DNA from: Erysipelotrichaceae bacterium NK3D112
GTDB lineage: Bacteria; Bacillota_I; Bacilli_A; Erysipelotrichales; Erysipelotrichaceae
Direction: 5' to 3'
Assembly: GCA_000701725.1 (NCBI GenBank)
Contig: JNJQ01000002.1
Coordinates: forward strand, 1 to 64,000
Length of the DNA: 64,000 nucleotides
Shown here piece after piece: positions 16,882-24,896 of this stretch. The translations under genes and the position numbers were made by a program. Position 1 is the stretch's first letter. Every line of letters begins with the position of its first letter. The notes below the pieces were generated by a model. It was not told the origin of the DNA. It was given only the letters and a program-made list of their open reading frames with translations, and did no database searches.

Positions 16882-17780
16882 ACGTGAAGATCGATATCCA
16901 TACGCATGCATGCCTGAAAAAGACGCCAAGAGAAAATAATCCATGGAATCCCAAAGCGGATTACTGCAATGATGCGGCAGAACTGAAAGCGCATCTGCAG
17001 CAGCAGGGTATTGTTCATGCACTGCTCATGTCCGGCGGAGAGAGCAACCGTGGCTGGATCGAAGGCAACGATACTGCGAGTACCATCGCTAGCCAGGATC
17101 CTGCATTCTTTTCCTGGATGTGCAACTTTGATAATCGTGATCCGGATACGGTCTATGATCACATGGAGATGTACAAAAAACAGGGTGCGGTCGGTGTCGG
17201 AGAAGTCATGATCAATGAATGGATCGACAGCCCGATCCTTGAAAGCATCTTTACAGCGGCGGAAAAACTGCATATGCCGGTCACGTTCCACATGAGTCCT
17301 GAACCCGGTTATGCCTATGGTATCTGCGACAGAGGGGGCCTGCCGCTTCTGGAAGAGACGTTGAAAAAGCACCCGGAACTGACGATATTCGGGCACAGTC
17401 AGGTCTTCTGGCTTGAGATCTCTGCCGACTGTCCGAAAGAGGGCAATGAAGCACGCAGCGTTATGGGCAGAGGACCGGTCATCCGCCCAGGCAGGGTGGA
17501 AGAACTGTTTGAGACTTGTCCGAATCTCTGCGGTGATCTGTCCGCGTTCAGCGGTTCGATGGCAATCCTGCGAGATCCGGAGTACGGGATCTGGTTTCTG
17601 GAACGTTACCGGGACAGGTTATGCTACGCAACTGACACAACGAATCAATACGAAACATTCCCGCTGGGAGAGTATCTGGATCAGGCAGTCTCTTCCGGAC
17701 GGCTCAGCCGAAAAGCATACAACAGTATCTGCTTTGAAAATGCCATCAAATACTTTGGCATACATATGGAGGAAAAATGA
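16875..17780 (+). CDS. Amidohydrolase-fold metal-dependent hydrolase
   Basis: About 302 residues. It begins VKIDIHTHACLKK, with the H-x-H metal site. Further candidate metal ligands are Glu in GVGEVMINEW, His in HMSPEPGYAYG, His in FGHSQVFW and Asp in CYATDTTNQ, following the order of the amidohydrolase-related family (PF04909-like). It overlaps the stop of the esterase (ATGGTAA at 16875). An alternative GTG start lies at 16884. It may be a lactonase, decarboxylase or hydrolase acting on an aglycone or a uronate lactone; function is not resolved. It is coupled by a four-base overlap to the GH2 gene. Confidence 0.85.
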   Translation: MVNVKIDIHTHACLKKTPRENNPWNPKADYCNDAAELKAHLQQQGIVHALLMSGGESNRGWIEGNDTASTIASQDPAFFSWMCNFDNRDPDTVYDHMEMYKKQGAVGVGEVMINEWIDSPILESIFTAAEKLHMPVTFHMSPEPGYAYGICDRGGLPLLEETLKKHPELTIFGHSQVFWLEISADCPKEGNEARSVMGRGPVIRPGRVEELFETCPNLCGDLSAFSGSMAILRDPEYGIWFLERYRDRLCYATDTTNQYETFPLGEYLDQAVSSGRLSRKAYNSICFENAIKYFGIHMEEK

Positions 17781-19969
17781 GAACGATCCTAACGATCAAT
17801 GACGGCTGGAAATTTCGCAAAGAAGCAGAAATTCCATCTGTTTACCCGGAAGACTGGGAAAGCGTTGAACTGCCGCATACATGGAATGCCCTGGATGGGC
17901 AGGACGGCGGAAATGACTATTGGCGCGGCAGTGCGGTATATACACGCAGAATCGATACAGAACTGAAAGACGGCATGCGCATGTATGCGGATCTTCCGGC
18001 CTGCAACAGCAGCGGTGACGTCTTTGTGGATGATGTACTGCTGGCGCACCATGACGGCGGTTATTCCACATTCCGTGTGGATCTGACAGACGCGGTACGC
18101 AAAGGCGGAACACTGCTCAGTGTACGGGCAGACAACAGTCCGAGTGAGACGGTATATCCCCAGAATGCGGACTTCACATTCTATGGCGGCCTGTACCGCG
18201 GAGTAAATCTGATTCTTGTTCCGGAAACACACTTTGAACTGGTCAAAGACGGTACGCCAGGCATGAAGATCACACCGGTATGCAAAGGAAGCGACTATGA
18301 AGTGACCGTGGAAACATGGCAGAACGGCGGCACCGTCCGTGTCACGGTAAACGGAGAAACACAGACCGCGGAATCAACAGACGGTCATGCGCAGTTCACA
18401 TTCCTGCTGAAAGACGCGCATCTCTGGGACGGACGCAGGGACCCATATCTGTACATGGCGGAAGCTGCCCTGTACAAAGAGGGGGAAGAAATGGACCGGA
18501 TCGAACAGAAGTTCGGATGCCGTACATTCCGCATTGATGCCAATGAAGGCTTCTTCCTGAACGGCCGCAGTTATCCGCTGCGCGGTGTCTCCCGTCATCA
18601 GGACAGAAAAGGATATGGCAATGCCCTGACTGCGGCAATGCATGAAGAAGATTTCCGTTTGATCTATGAGATGGGTGCGACCAGCATTCGTCTTGCCCAT
18701 TACCAGCATGCGCAGAAGTTCTATGAGCTTTGTGATGAATACGGAATCATTGCCTGGGCAGAGATTCCCTACATCTCAGAACACATGGCCGGCGGCCGTG
18801 AGAATACCTTCTCACAGATGCGGGAACTGATCACACAGAATTACAACCATCCGTCTATCGTTGTCTGGGGACTGTCCAATGAGATCACGATGCAGGGCAT
18901 GAAAGAAGGAATGTACGAAAACCATATCGATCTGAATGACTTCGTTCACCGCATGGATCCAACGCGTCCGACGACGATGGCACATGTGATGCTGCTGGAC
19001 AAGACCAGTGATTTCATTGATCTCTCGGATGTCGGCGCATATAACCTGTATTTTGGGTGGTATGTGGAAGGCTTGGAGAAAAACGATGCCTTCCTGGATG
19101 AAACACACCGTCTTCATCCGGATCTGCCGCTTGGATTCACGGAATACGGATGTGATACTAACCCGGCATTCCATTCTGCTTCTCCAAGCCGCGGTGACTA
19201 CACCGAGGAATACCAGATGGTCTATCACGAGTACATCCTGAATATGATCGAACAGAGACCGTGGCTGTGGTGTACGTATGCATGGAATATGTTTGACTTC
19301 GCTGCCGATGCACGAAACGAAGGAGGCACACCCGGTGTGAACCAGAAGGGTATCGTAACGATGGACCGTAAGATCTTAAAAGATGTCTACTTCCTGTACA
19401 AGGCATACTGGTCCGATGAACCGTTTGTTCATGTATGCGGCAGACGCTTTATGGATCATGCGGAAGATACCGTACAGATCACGGTCTATTCCAATGAACC
19501 GGAAGTTTCTCTGTATAAAGACGGCACATTGCTTGAAACACAGAAGGGAAGCCGTATATTCCGCTTCTCTGTACCGATCAGCGGGAAACATGTCATAGAA
19601 GCACGTACGGCACACGGCACTGACAGCATCGACCTCCGTCATACCGCAGAACCCAATCCTGATTACATCTATGACGGTCCGAGCATTCTGAACTGGTTTG
19701 ATTCTTCCGGTCTGAAAGAAGACTGTTATTCCCTGCGGGATAAGATCATGGATCTTGTTAAAAACCCGGATGCGCGCAAAGTCGTTCTGCGGGCAGTAAA
19801 TACCGAAAGTCCGGGAGAGGATCCGGTATTGAAAGAATACCGCTCGGATCTGAGCAGACTGGAAACCTGTGATATGGATCTGGAACACTTCCTGGATCTT
19901 GCCGGAGAGAATATCAGTATGAATATCCGCCGCTCGATCAATAACATTCTTCAGAAAATCAGTAAATAA
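17777..19969 (+). CDS. GH2 glycosidase, beta-glucuronidase/beta-galactosidase type
   Basis: Retaining exo-beta-glycosidase, 730 residues, cytoplasmic. The domain order is sugar-binding jelly roll (DGWKFRK to about 170), an Ig-like domain, then a TIM barrel. The acid/base Glu is in WGLSNEIT and the nucleophile Glu in GFTEYGCD. Near the end of the barrel WNMFDFAAD is followed by GVNQKGIVTMDRK. The N-x-K there aligns with the N-K pair that holds the carboxylate in beta-glucuronidases, and YFGWYVEG also resembles that group. Shorter GH2 galactosidases can look similar here, so specificity is not settled. About 130 extra C-terminal residues follow the barrel. The ATGA overlap with the upstream gene shows translational coupling. 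Confidence 0.9.
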   Translation: MRTILTINDGWKFRKEAEIPSVYPEDWESVELPHTWNALDGQDGGNDYWRGSAVYTRRIDTELKDGMRMYADLPACNSSGDVFVDDVLLAHHDGGYSTFRVDLTDAVRKGGTLLSVRADNSPSETVYPQNADFTFYGGLYRGVNLILVPETHFELVKDGTPGMKITPVCKGSDYEVTVETWQNGGTVRVTVNGETQTAESTDGHAQFTFLLKDAHLWDGRRDPYLYMAEAALYKEGEEMDRIEQKFGCRTFRIDANEGFFLNGRSYPLRGVSRHQDRKGYGNALTAAMHEEDFRLIYEMGATSIRLAHYQHAQKFYELCDEYGIIAWAEIPYISEHMAGGRENTFSQMRELITQNYNHPSIVVWGLSNEITMQGMKEGMYENHIDLNDFVHRMDPTRPTTMAHVMLLDKTSDFIDLSDVGAYNLYFGWYVEGLEKNDAFLDETHRLHPDLPLGFTEYGCDTNPAFHSASPSRGDYTEEYQMVYHEYILNMIEQRPWLWCTYAWNMFDFAADARNEGGTPGVNQKGIVTMDRKILKDVYFLYKAYWSDEPFVHVCGRRFMDHAEDTVQITVYSNEPEVSLYKDGTLLETQKGSRIFRFSVPISGKHVIEARTAHGTDSIDLRHTAEPNPDYIYDGPSILNWFDSSGLKEDCYSLRDKIMDLVKNPDARKVVLRAVNTESPGEDPVLKEYRSDLSRLETCDMDLEHFLDLAGENISMNIRRSINNILQKISK

Positions 19970-19980
19970 ATGAAGACAGA

Positions 19981-20009
19981 AGCCCGGGGAGAGGATCTCC
20001 GGGCTTTTT
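19981..20009 (+). terminator. Terminator of the glycoside island
   Basis: AGCCCGGGGA pairs with TCTCCGGGCT and is followed by TTTTT, 11 bp after the GH2 stop. This is a strong rho-independent terminator closing the 7848-19969 gene run. Confidence 0.9.
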
Positions 20010-20040
20010 GCGGCAGTACGCGGCAGCGGCGAATTCTGCT

Positions 20041-20087
20041 ATGGTGAAGCACCCCGCCCAATTACTTCGTAATATGGACGAGGCTTC
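20041..20087 (+). repeat. Structured hairpin element, copy 2
   Basis: Homologous to the minus-strand copy at 743-793: GGTGAAGC, a C-rich stretch, CCCAATTAC, loop TTC, GTAATATGG, then GAGGCTTC. The inner stem here uses A-T where copy 1 uses G-C. A 22-bp palindrome CTGTATGTAA/TGATACATACAG follows at about 20119-20140. Confidence 0.5.
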
Positions 20088-20152
20088 TGAGAGTTTGATC
20101 AGCTTACGCCTTTCGAACTGTATGTAATGATACATACAGCCTGTCTCGCCGC

Positions 20153-20890
20153 TCAGGGCTCCAATGTTGGTCTGACAATAATATCAGAAACATCTACATT
20201 ATCCGGCTGAGAAACGGCATACAGGACAGCACCTGCGATTGCGTCCGGTGTCAGTCCGACATTCTTATAGAATTCTTCAACCATTGACTTTGTTTCAGAC
20301 GGGGCGATTGTATTCAGCAGTTCAGTTTTGATCGCGCCGGGGTAAATGATGGTTGTACGGATATTTGTGTGCTCAGTGACGGATTCTGTCCGGAAGGAAT
20401 CGAGCATTGCCCTGACGAAATGCTTTGTGCCGCTGTAGACAGCATTTCCCGGCACGGACTTTGTACCGGCGATTGAAGATGTCACAATAATGTGACCTGA
20501 TTTCTGAGCAATGAATTCCGGCAATACAGCTGCCATTGTGTTGAGCACACCGACGATATTGATGTTCACCATCGACATCCAGTCCTTAACTTTCAGTTCA
20601 GACATATTGCCGCCGGGCATAACGCCGGCATTGGCAAATACGGCATCAACTTTTCCGAAAGAATCCTTTGCGAGTTTTACAAGAGCTCCCATGTCTTCGG
20701 CTTTTGATACATCGGAAGCCAGGTAAACTGCATTTTCACCGATCTCATCAGCGAGTTTTTTCAGTCTTTCTTCTCTTCTGGCAGACAGAACGACTTTAGC
20801 ACCGTTCTGAGCAAGCGTTCTGGCGGTTTCTTCTCCGATTCCGGAAGAAGCACCGGTGATGATAATGACTTTGTTTTCAACGTTTTTCAT
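20153..20890 (-). CDS. Short-chain dehydrogenase/reductase
   Basis: Classical SDR of 245 residues: TGASSGIGEETAR cofactor motif, ANAGVMPGG, Ser in VTSSIAG, and Y-x-x-x-K in VYSGTKH. The C-terminus DVSDIIVRPTLEP resembles the YdfG/serine 3-dehydrogenase-like subgroup. GAAAGGAGCC precedes the ATG. The gene stands alone between repeats, with no functional partner nearby, so its substrate cannot be inferred. Confidence 0.9.
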   Translation of the reverse strand: MKNVENKVIIITGASSGIGEETARTLAQNGAKVVLSARREERLKKLADEIGENAVYLASDVSKAEDMGALVKLAKDSFGKVDAVFANAGVMPGGNMSELKVKDWMSMVNINIVGVLNTMAAVLPEFIAQKSGHIIVTSSIAGTKSVPGNAVYSGTKHFVRAMLDSFRTESVTEHTNIRTTIIYPGAIKTELLNTIAPSETKSMVEEFYKNVGLTPDAIAGAVLYAVSQPDNVDVSDIIVRPTLEP

Positions 20891-21039
20891 AACTTGGCTC
20901 CTTTCGCTTCTGAATAAATTATTCAGCCTCTGAAGTTAAAAGTACAATGCTTGTTATTTCTAAATTGTATAACCTGTACGCATACCGAAAGGACTTTTAG
21001 TTTATCATTTTCAGAGCATTTGGACTGATTTATCGCTAT

Positions 21040-21107
21040 GAAAAATCTCCTTTCCACATGGCCTTATGGCTATGTAAAAGGAGATTGTTACAAGGTATGA
21101 GTCAGCG
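21040..21107. repeat. Terminator-like hairpin repeat, copy B
   Basis: Homologous to 645-717. On the minus strand the stem AATCTCCTTTTACAT..ATGTGGAAAGGAGATT ends in TTTTT, 13 bp past the end of the minus-strand gene at 21120. Here it may serve as that gene's terminator. Confidence 0.65.
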
Positions 21108-21119
21108 ACAAACCGGAAG

Positions 21120-21569
21120 TTATCGGGGTCTTGCAGCATGTAAAGCTCTGAGAGCATCCACGATATGCTGACCCCAATGGTTATTCAAACCAAATTTCCA
21201 CTCGAATACTGCATTTCCGAATCTTCCGGCTTCATATTCTTTCATCCCGGCTTTCAGATCTGCAGCAATGTCAGAAAGATCGTCAATCAGATCTCCGCAT
21301 ACAGTATCTTTGTCGGCATGCGGATCAAATATCTCCCAGTATGTCGTAGGAATCTGTTCGGAAAACCTGATGGCAACAGCTTCTGAAATATCCGATAATG
21401 GCGATGTTGTTTCCGGTTCTGTTTCAGGAAGATTCATAGCGGAAATATACAGTTTCATCAGCAGTTCCATTACATATGGAACAGTGTCGGCTGTAATCAC
21501 ATTTTCAGAGATAAAACAGCAGTATTCGTCTGCTTGTTCATAAAACTCTTTTACTTGATCCATTCTCAT
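21120..21569 (-). CDS. DUF5063-like small protein
   Basis: A 150-residue acidic soluble protein. The segment YWEIFDPHADKDTVCGDLID followed by DLSDIAADLKAGM matches what I recall of the DUF5063 family, whose role is unknown. FGLNNHWGQHIVDALRALH closes it. The ATG at 21569 has AGGTGAGG upstream. An alternative ATG at 21599 overlaps the stop of the upstream gene in ATGA fashion. It is probably cotranscribed with the 121-residue gene at 21596, and both genes are preceded by a similar GTGAGG-containing leader. Confidence 0.75.
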   Translation of the reverse strand: MRMDQVKEFYEQADEYCCFISENVITADTVPYVMELLMKLYISAMNLPETEPETTSPLSDISEAVAIRFSEQIPTTYWEIFDPHADKDTVCGDLIDDLSDIAADLKAGMKEYEAGRFGNAVFEWKFGLNNHWGQHIVDALRALHAARPR

Positions 21570-21595
21570 GACCTCACCTCTGCAAACTGGAATTG

Positions 21596-21961
21596 TCATT
21601 CTTCTACAAGATAGAAAGATGGCACTAAATCATGGCTGATGTATTTGTCACCAAGAATAAGACCATGCTCTCTTGTTTCATGAATATAAGCTTTTATATC
21701 TTCAAGTGACTTTTCTTCAAATCCATCTTCATGAAGCTGGGTCTCGGCATACATCCATTCCCGATCATCAGGATCGGTATATCCACCGCTTCCACAGGAT
21801 ATATGATTCATATCCTTCCTGCAGTAATCCCACCAAAGGATGGATGAGATCCGACCGTCTTCAGCATAAAGGAGATCGAGAAAAGCCTCCCAATCCTTGA
21901 AGAGGTATTCCGAGCAGAAGGTATGATCATCTATATATTTCTGTATTCTTTCATTTATCAT
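21596..21961 (-). CDS. Hypothetical acidic protein
   Basis: A 121-residue protein that I do not recognise. It is rich in Asp, Glu and aromatic residues (YLFKDWEAFLDLLYAEDGRI, ISSILWWDYC) and has no signal peptide or membrane segment. Small acidic proteins like this, paired with a DUF5063 protein, resemble immunity or SMI1-like orphan genes, but nothing confirms it. The ATG at 21961 follows GTGAGG. It is the first gene of a two-gene unit and overlaps the next frame by an ATGA. Confidence 0.6.
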   Translation of the reverse strand: MINERIQKYIDDHTFCSEYLFKDWEAFLDLLYAEDGRISSILWWDYCRKDMNHISCGSGGYTDPDDREWMYAETQLHEDGFEEKSLEDIKAYIHETREHGLILGDKYISHDLVPSFYLVEE

Positions 21962-21987
21962 CGTAATCCTCACAAACGGGAAGTTGT

Positions 21988-22401
21988 TTATAGAACCATC
22001 AGCAATGTTCCGGCACCGATCAGGATGCAGCCAACCATTGACTTTGCAGTAAAATCTTCATGAAGAAAAATAAATGCCAACACCAGAGTAATAACTACGG
22101 ACAGCTTATCTATCGGTACAACTTTGGAAGCATCTCCCATCTGCAATGCCTTGTAATAGCATAACCATGAAGCTCCCGTTGCCAGACCGGAAAGGATCAG
22201 GAAAATCCAGCTTTTCTGACTGATTGATCTGATACCGCCCTGCTGATGCGTAATAAATACCATTCCCCATGCCATGATAACAACGACCATTGTGCGGATA
22301 GCAGTAGCAAGATTGGATCCGACACCTTCAATTCCGACTTTTGCCAGTATTGATGTCAGTGCGGCAAAGAATGCTGAACCAAGTGCTAACCAAAACCACA
22401 T
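21988..22401 (-). CDS. EamA-family transporter, single-domain
   Basis: A 137-residue membrane protein with five predicted hydrophobic segments, corresponding to one half of a drug/metabolite (DMT) transporter. Features are WFWLALGSAFFAALTSILAK at the N-terminus, LSGLATGASWLCYYKALQ and DKLSVVITLVLAFIFLHE near the end. Single-domain EamA proteins act as dimers. The ribosome site is GTAGGGGGTAT. It is preceded on the same strand by the frameshifted 62-codon ORF. Its substrate is unknown. Confidence 0.88.
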   Translation of the reverse strand: MWFWLALGSAFFAALTSILAKVGIEGVGSNLATAIRTMVVVIMAWGMVFITHQQGGIRSISQKSWIFLILSGLATGASWLCYYKALQMGDASKVVPIDKLSVVITLVLAFIFLHEDFTAKSMVGCILIGAGTLLMVL

Positions 22402-22426
22402 AGCTATACCCCCTACAAATCTCGAT

Positions 22427-22629
22427 TTATCGAGCTCTATTCAGGATCGCTGCTTCCGCTTCTTCTCGGGAAGGGTAGATCCTGGACTCTCTTACCTTGA
22501 TACCACCGCCGTTTTCAAAGCGGATCGTGTAGAAACCTCCGGTGTACTTAAGAACGGTTACTTCCTTGATCAGGTTCTTGTTTCCTCCTGTCAGAAAGAC
22601 TTTCTGCCCAGCTGGTATTTGCCGTTCAT
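22427..22629 (-). pseudogene. Small repeat-associated ORF (62-codon family), frameshifted copy
   Basis: It has a good promoter and ribosome site (GGAGGTACCC then ATG at 22629). The first frame, MNGKYQLGRKSF, stops at once. One base away the reading continues as GQKVFLTGGNKNLIKEV, then YTGGFYTIRFENGGGIKV, then RIYPSREEAEAAILNRAR and a stop. A single frameshift near codon 6 therefore breaks the ORF. A truncated but better-kept relative lies at 26988-27143. The family is not one I can name; the short beta-rich sequence followed by an amphipathic helix could be a small nucleic-acid-binding protein. Confidence 0.6.
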
Positions 22630-22647
22630 GGGTACCTCCTCGAAAAT

Positions 22648-22677
22648 ATTATACAGCCAGAGAAAGCAGTAATGTAA
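22648..22677 (-). promoter_or_regulatory. Promoter of the 62-codon ORF
   Basis: On the minus strand TTACAT and TATAAT are separated by 18 bp, with the ATG about 20 bp downstream. A hairpin AAGGATCC..GGATCCTT (22703-22734) with a T/C-rich tail lies upstream and could terminate amylase read-through. The rest of 22630-22944 has only the G-run element. Confidence 0.6.
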
Positions 22678-22816
22678 CTGCCTAGGCCGTATGTAGAAAG
22701 AAGAAAGGATCCCGTTCAATTGATGATCAGGATCCTTGATTTACTCATGTCCCGGTTTTCTGTTTTCCCCACCGCAGTCCCCGCAGGTCTACTCCTGCAT
22801 CCTTTTTCCTACTGCT

Positions 22817-22851
22817 GATTGGGGAAAAATTGGGCCCAATTGGGGAATTTT
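22817..22851 (+). repeat. Phased G-run element, copy 2
   Basis: G-runs start at 22821, 22832 and 22842 (11 and 10 bp apart), with core GATTGGGGAAAAATTGGG as in the copies at 3216 and 28205. ACATAAGTC follows about 45 bp later, echoing the ATAAGT repeats beside copy 1. Confidence 0.5.
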
Positions 22852-22944
22852 GCCTTATGGATTATACAAAATCCATAGCATAAACCCTACATAAGTCTTT
22901 ATGACTGTAACGAATCTCTACTTTTGCAAAGATTTTCTATCGAT

Positions 22945-24393
22945 TTACTTTTTGATGTAGACACTGCAGGAACCGTCTTCACAGACGAATTCACCGTTGC
23001 CGTCTTCGTCGATCGTTACTTCTGCCTTGCAGTTTCCGAGTGTGTCTTTCCAGACTTCGCCTTTATGCACAGCGCCGACATTCATCGTCTTGGTACCGCC
23101 GGTTTTGTCAGTCATGATGACTGCGAGTCCGCTGTTTTTATGTTCATCGTCACCTTCCATGGTCCAGCCGACGACACTGGAATCATCGAAGTAATCGCGC
23201 TGGATTCCATAGAGATTTTTATGCCGCAGTTTCAGCATGATATCGATCACAGGCTGGATATTTCTGCCTTCCCTGGCATCCAGTCCGTAGTAGTCGCCAT
23301 AGAACACGCATGGATATCCCTGCGGACGCAGCAGGATCACGGCATAGGCAGCAGGCAGGAACCATTCCTGCACCGTGCTTTCCAGTGCCTGTCCCGGCTG
23401 AGTGTCATGGTTGTCCACGAAAGTGACAGCCAGAGCCGGATCAGCAGCGACAAGCGTGTTGTCCAGCAGTTTCGACATGTCATATTCACCGTTGGACTGT
23501 GAAGCATGGTGAAGATTGAAATGCAGCGGTACGTCGAACAGTGACATGCACCGTCCCGTAGCGGAAATGAAGTTCTGCAGTACACTCAGGTCACCGTTCC
23601 AGTATTCGCCGACACTGAAGAATTCAGCGCCGTAATGCACACGCATGAGGTAGAGCCAGTCCGGATAGAAACTGGAGTCGATATGCTTGACGGCATCGAG
23701 ACGGAAGCCGTCGACATGCGTCGTATCCAGATACCAGTGTCCCCAGTCGATCATATGACGGCGCACACGGGGATTCGAGAAGTCGACATTGGCACCCATC
23801 AGATAGTCTGAGTTGCCGTTTTCCTTATCGGTATTCTCGCTCCAGTCGGCATCCTCGAAGTTATAGATGCCCTTTTCCTTTGTCCGGGCGTCAAAATCGA
23901 CACCGCTGAAACAGGTATGATCCCATATGAAATCTGAATATTTGCCTTTGCGGCCCGGGAAAGTGAATTTTGTCCAGGCTTTGATCTTGTGCTCTTCCGA
24001 GACTTCGCGGTTGCGGTCGTCCTCGGCATCCTGCACAGCTTCGACGATTTCCTGTTCATCGGCACCGATCATATGGTCCAGAACGATATCCGCGTACACC
24101 TGCAGACCGTTGGCATGCAGGTCGTCAATTGCCTTGAGATATTCATCGCGGGATCCGTATTTGGTTTCGACGCTTCCCTTCTGGTCGAATTCGCCCAGAT
24201 CATACAGGTCATATACACCATAGCCGACATCTGACTTGCCGGCCTGTCCCTTGTACGCCGGCGGCAGCCAGAGGGCGGTAAATCCTTTTTTATTCAGTTC
24301 GGCAGCATTCTTGCTGAGCTGCTTCCATAATTTACAGTTTTCCGGAAGATACCACTCAAAATACTGCATCATAACACCATTTGTCTTTTTCAT
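22945..24393 (-). CDS. Cytoplasmic alpha-amylase (GH13)
   Basis: Hydrolyses alpha-1,4-glucans or maltodextrins inside the cell: 482 residues with no signal peptide (MKKTNGVMMQYFEWYLPENC). The GH13 regions are clear: YADIVLDHM, the nucleophile Asp in GFRLDAVKH, the acid/base Glu in VGEYWN, and FVDNHDTQ. The start and length match the AmyS/cytosolic GH13_5 group. The ribosome site is GCAAGGAGGAAAAC. Two cre-like sites lie about 70-95 bp upstream, so glucose repression is likely. No maltodextrin transporter accompanies it in this window. Confidence 0.94.
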   Translation of the reverse strand: MKKTNGVMMQYFEWYLPENCKLWKQLSKNAAELNKKGFTALWLPPAYKGQAGKSDVGYGVYDLYDLGEFDQKGSVETKYGSRDEYLKAIDDLHANGLQVYADIVLDHMIGADEQEIVEAVQDAEDDRNREVSEEHKIKAWTKFTFPGRKGKYSDFIWDHTCFSGVDFDARTKEKGIYNFEDADWSENTDKENGNSDYLMGANVDFSNPRVRRHMIDWGHWYLDTTHVDGFRLDAVKHIDSSFYPDWLYLMRVHYGAEFFSVGEYWNGDLSVLQNFISATGRCMSLFDVPLHFNLHHASQSNGEYDMSKLLDNTLVAADPALAVTFVDNHDTQPGQALESTVQEWFLPAAYAVILLRPQGYPCVFYGDYYGLDAREGRNIQPVIDIMLKLRHKNLYGIQRDYFDDSSVVGWTMEGDDEHKNSGLAVIMTDKTGGTKTMNVGAVHKGEVWKDTLGNCKAEVTIDEDGNGEFVCEDGSCSVYIKK

Positions 24394-24463
24394 GTTTTCC
24401 TCCTTGCGACAATTTTAGGCTTTTCAGATCAAGTAGTCCATGGTGTCTGACCAAGGTTTTCAA

Positions 24464-24489
24464 TGTAAGCGTTTGAGTAAGCGCTTGCG
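24464..24489. promoter_or_regulatory. Two overlapping cre-like sites upstream of the amylase
   Basis: TGTAAGCGTTTGAG (24464-24477) and AGTAAGCGCTTGCG (24476-24489) each match 12 of 14 positions of the CcpA consensus and lie head to tail upstream of the amylase start. They could alternatively be LacI-family (MalR-like) operators. Confidence 0.45.
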
Positions 24490-24556
24490 GAGAAAAAAAG
24501 TTGTTTTAAATAATAAAAAAAGAGCAGAAATACGGATGTTTCTGCTTCTTATCAAA

Positions 24557-24895
24557 TCAGAATTCAAAGGGATCTTCTCGGCTGCTGTATTCTGTCAGAC
24601 GGCGGCAAAGTGTGGTTTCCCGCGGGTGTCTTTCAATGATGGCGATACCCTTCCGGAAGGCACCGAGTTCACCCAGCAGAAGGATTGCCTTGCGGGCTCT
24701 CGTGACGCCGGTATAGATCAGCTTCCTTTGCAGCATGATGTTCATCTGGTAGGTAAACGGCATGATCACGATCGGATATTCCGAACCCTGTGACTTATGG
24801 ACGCTGATGCAGTAGGCAAGCGAAATGTTGTTCCAGCTGTCCTGATTGTATTCGACAAAGATGCCCTGGAAATCGACAACGACTGTTGTCTTGCA
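24557..24895 (-). pseudogene. RecD2-like helicase, C-terminal fragment
   Basis: Minus-strand reading gives VVVDFQGIFVEYNQD, then ISLAYCISVHKSQGSEYPIV, then MLQRKLIYTGVTRARKAILL. This is the UvrD-like C-terminal domain of RecD2-type ATP-dependent DNA helicases, with helicase motifs V-VI and the VTRA arginine. About 110 of some 740 residues remain. The stop at 24557 is intact but the upstream part is replaced near 24895 by an unrelated sequence on the other strand. It is therefore a truncated relic left by recombination. Confidence 0.8.
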
Positions 24896-24896
24896 G

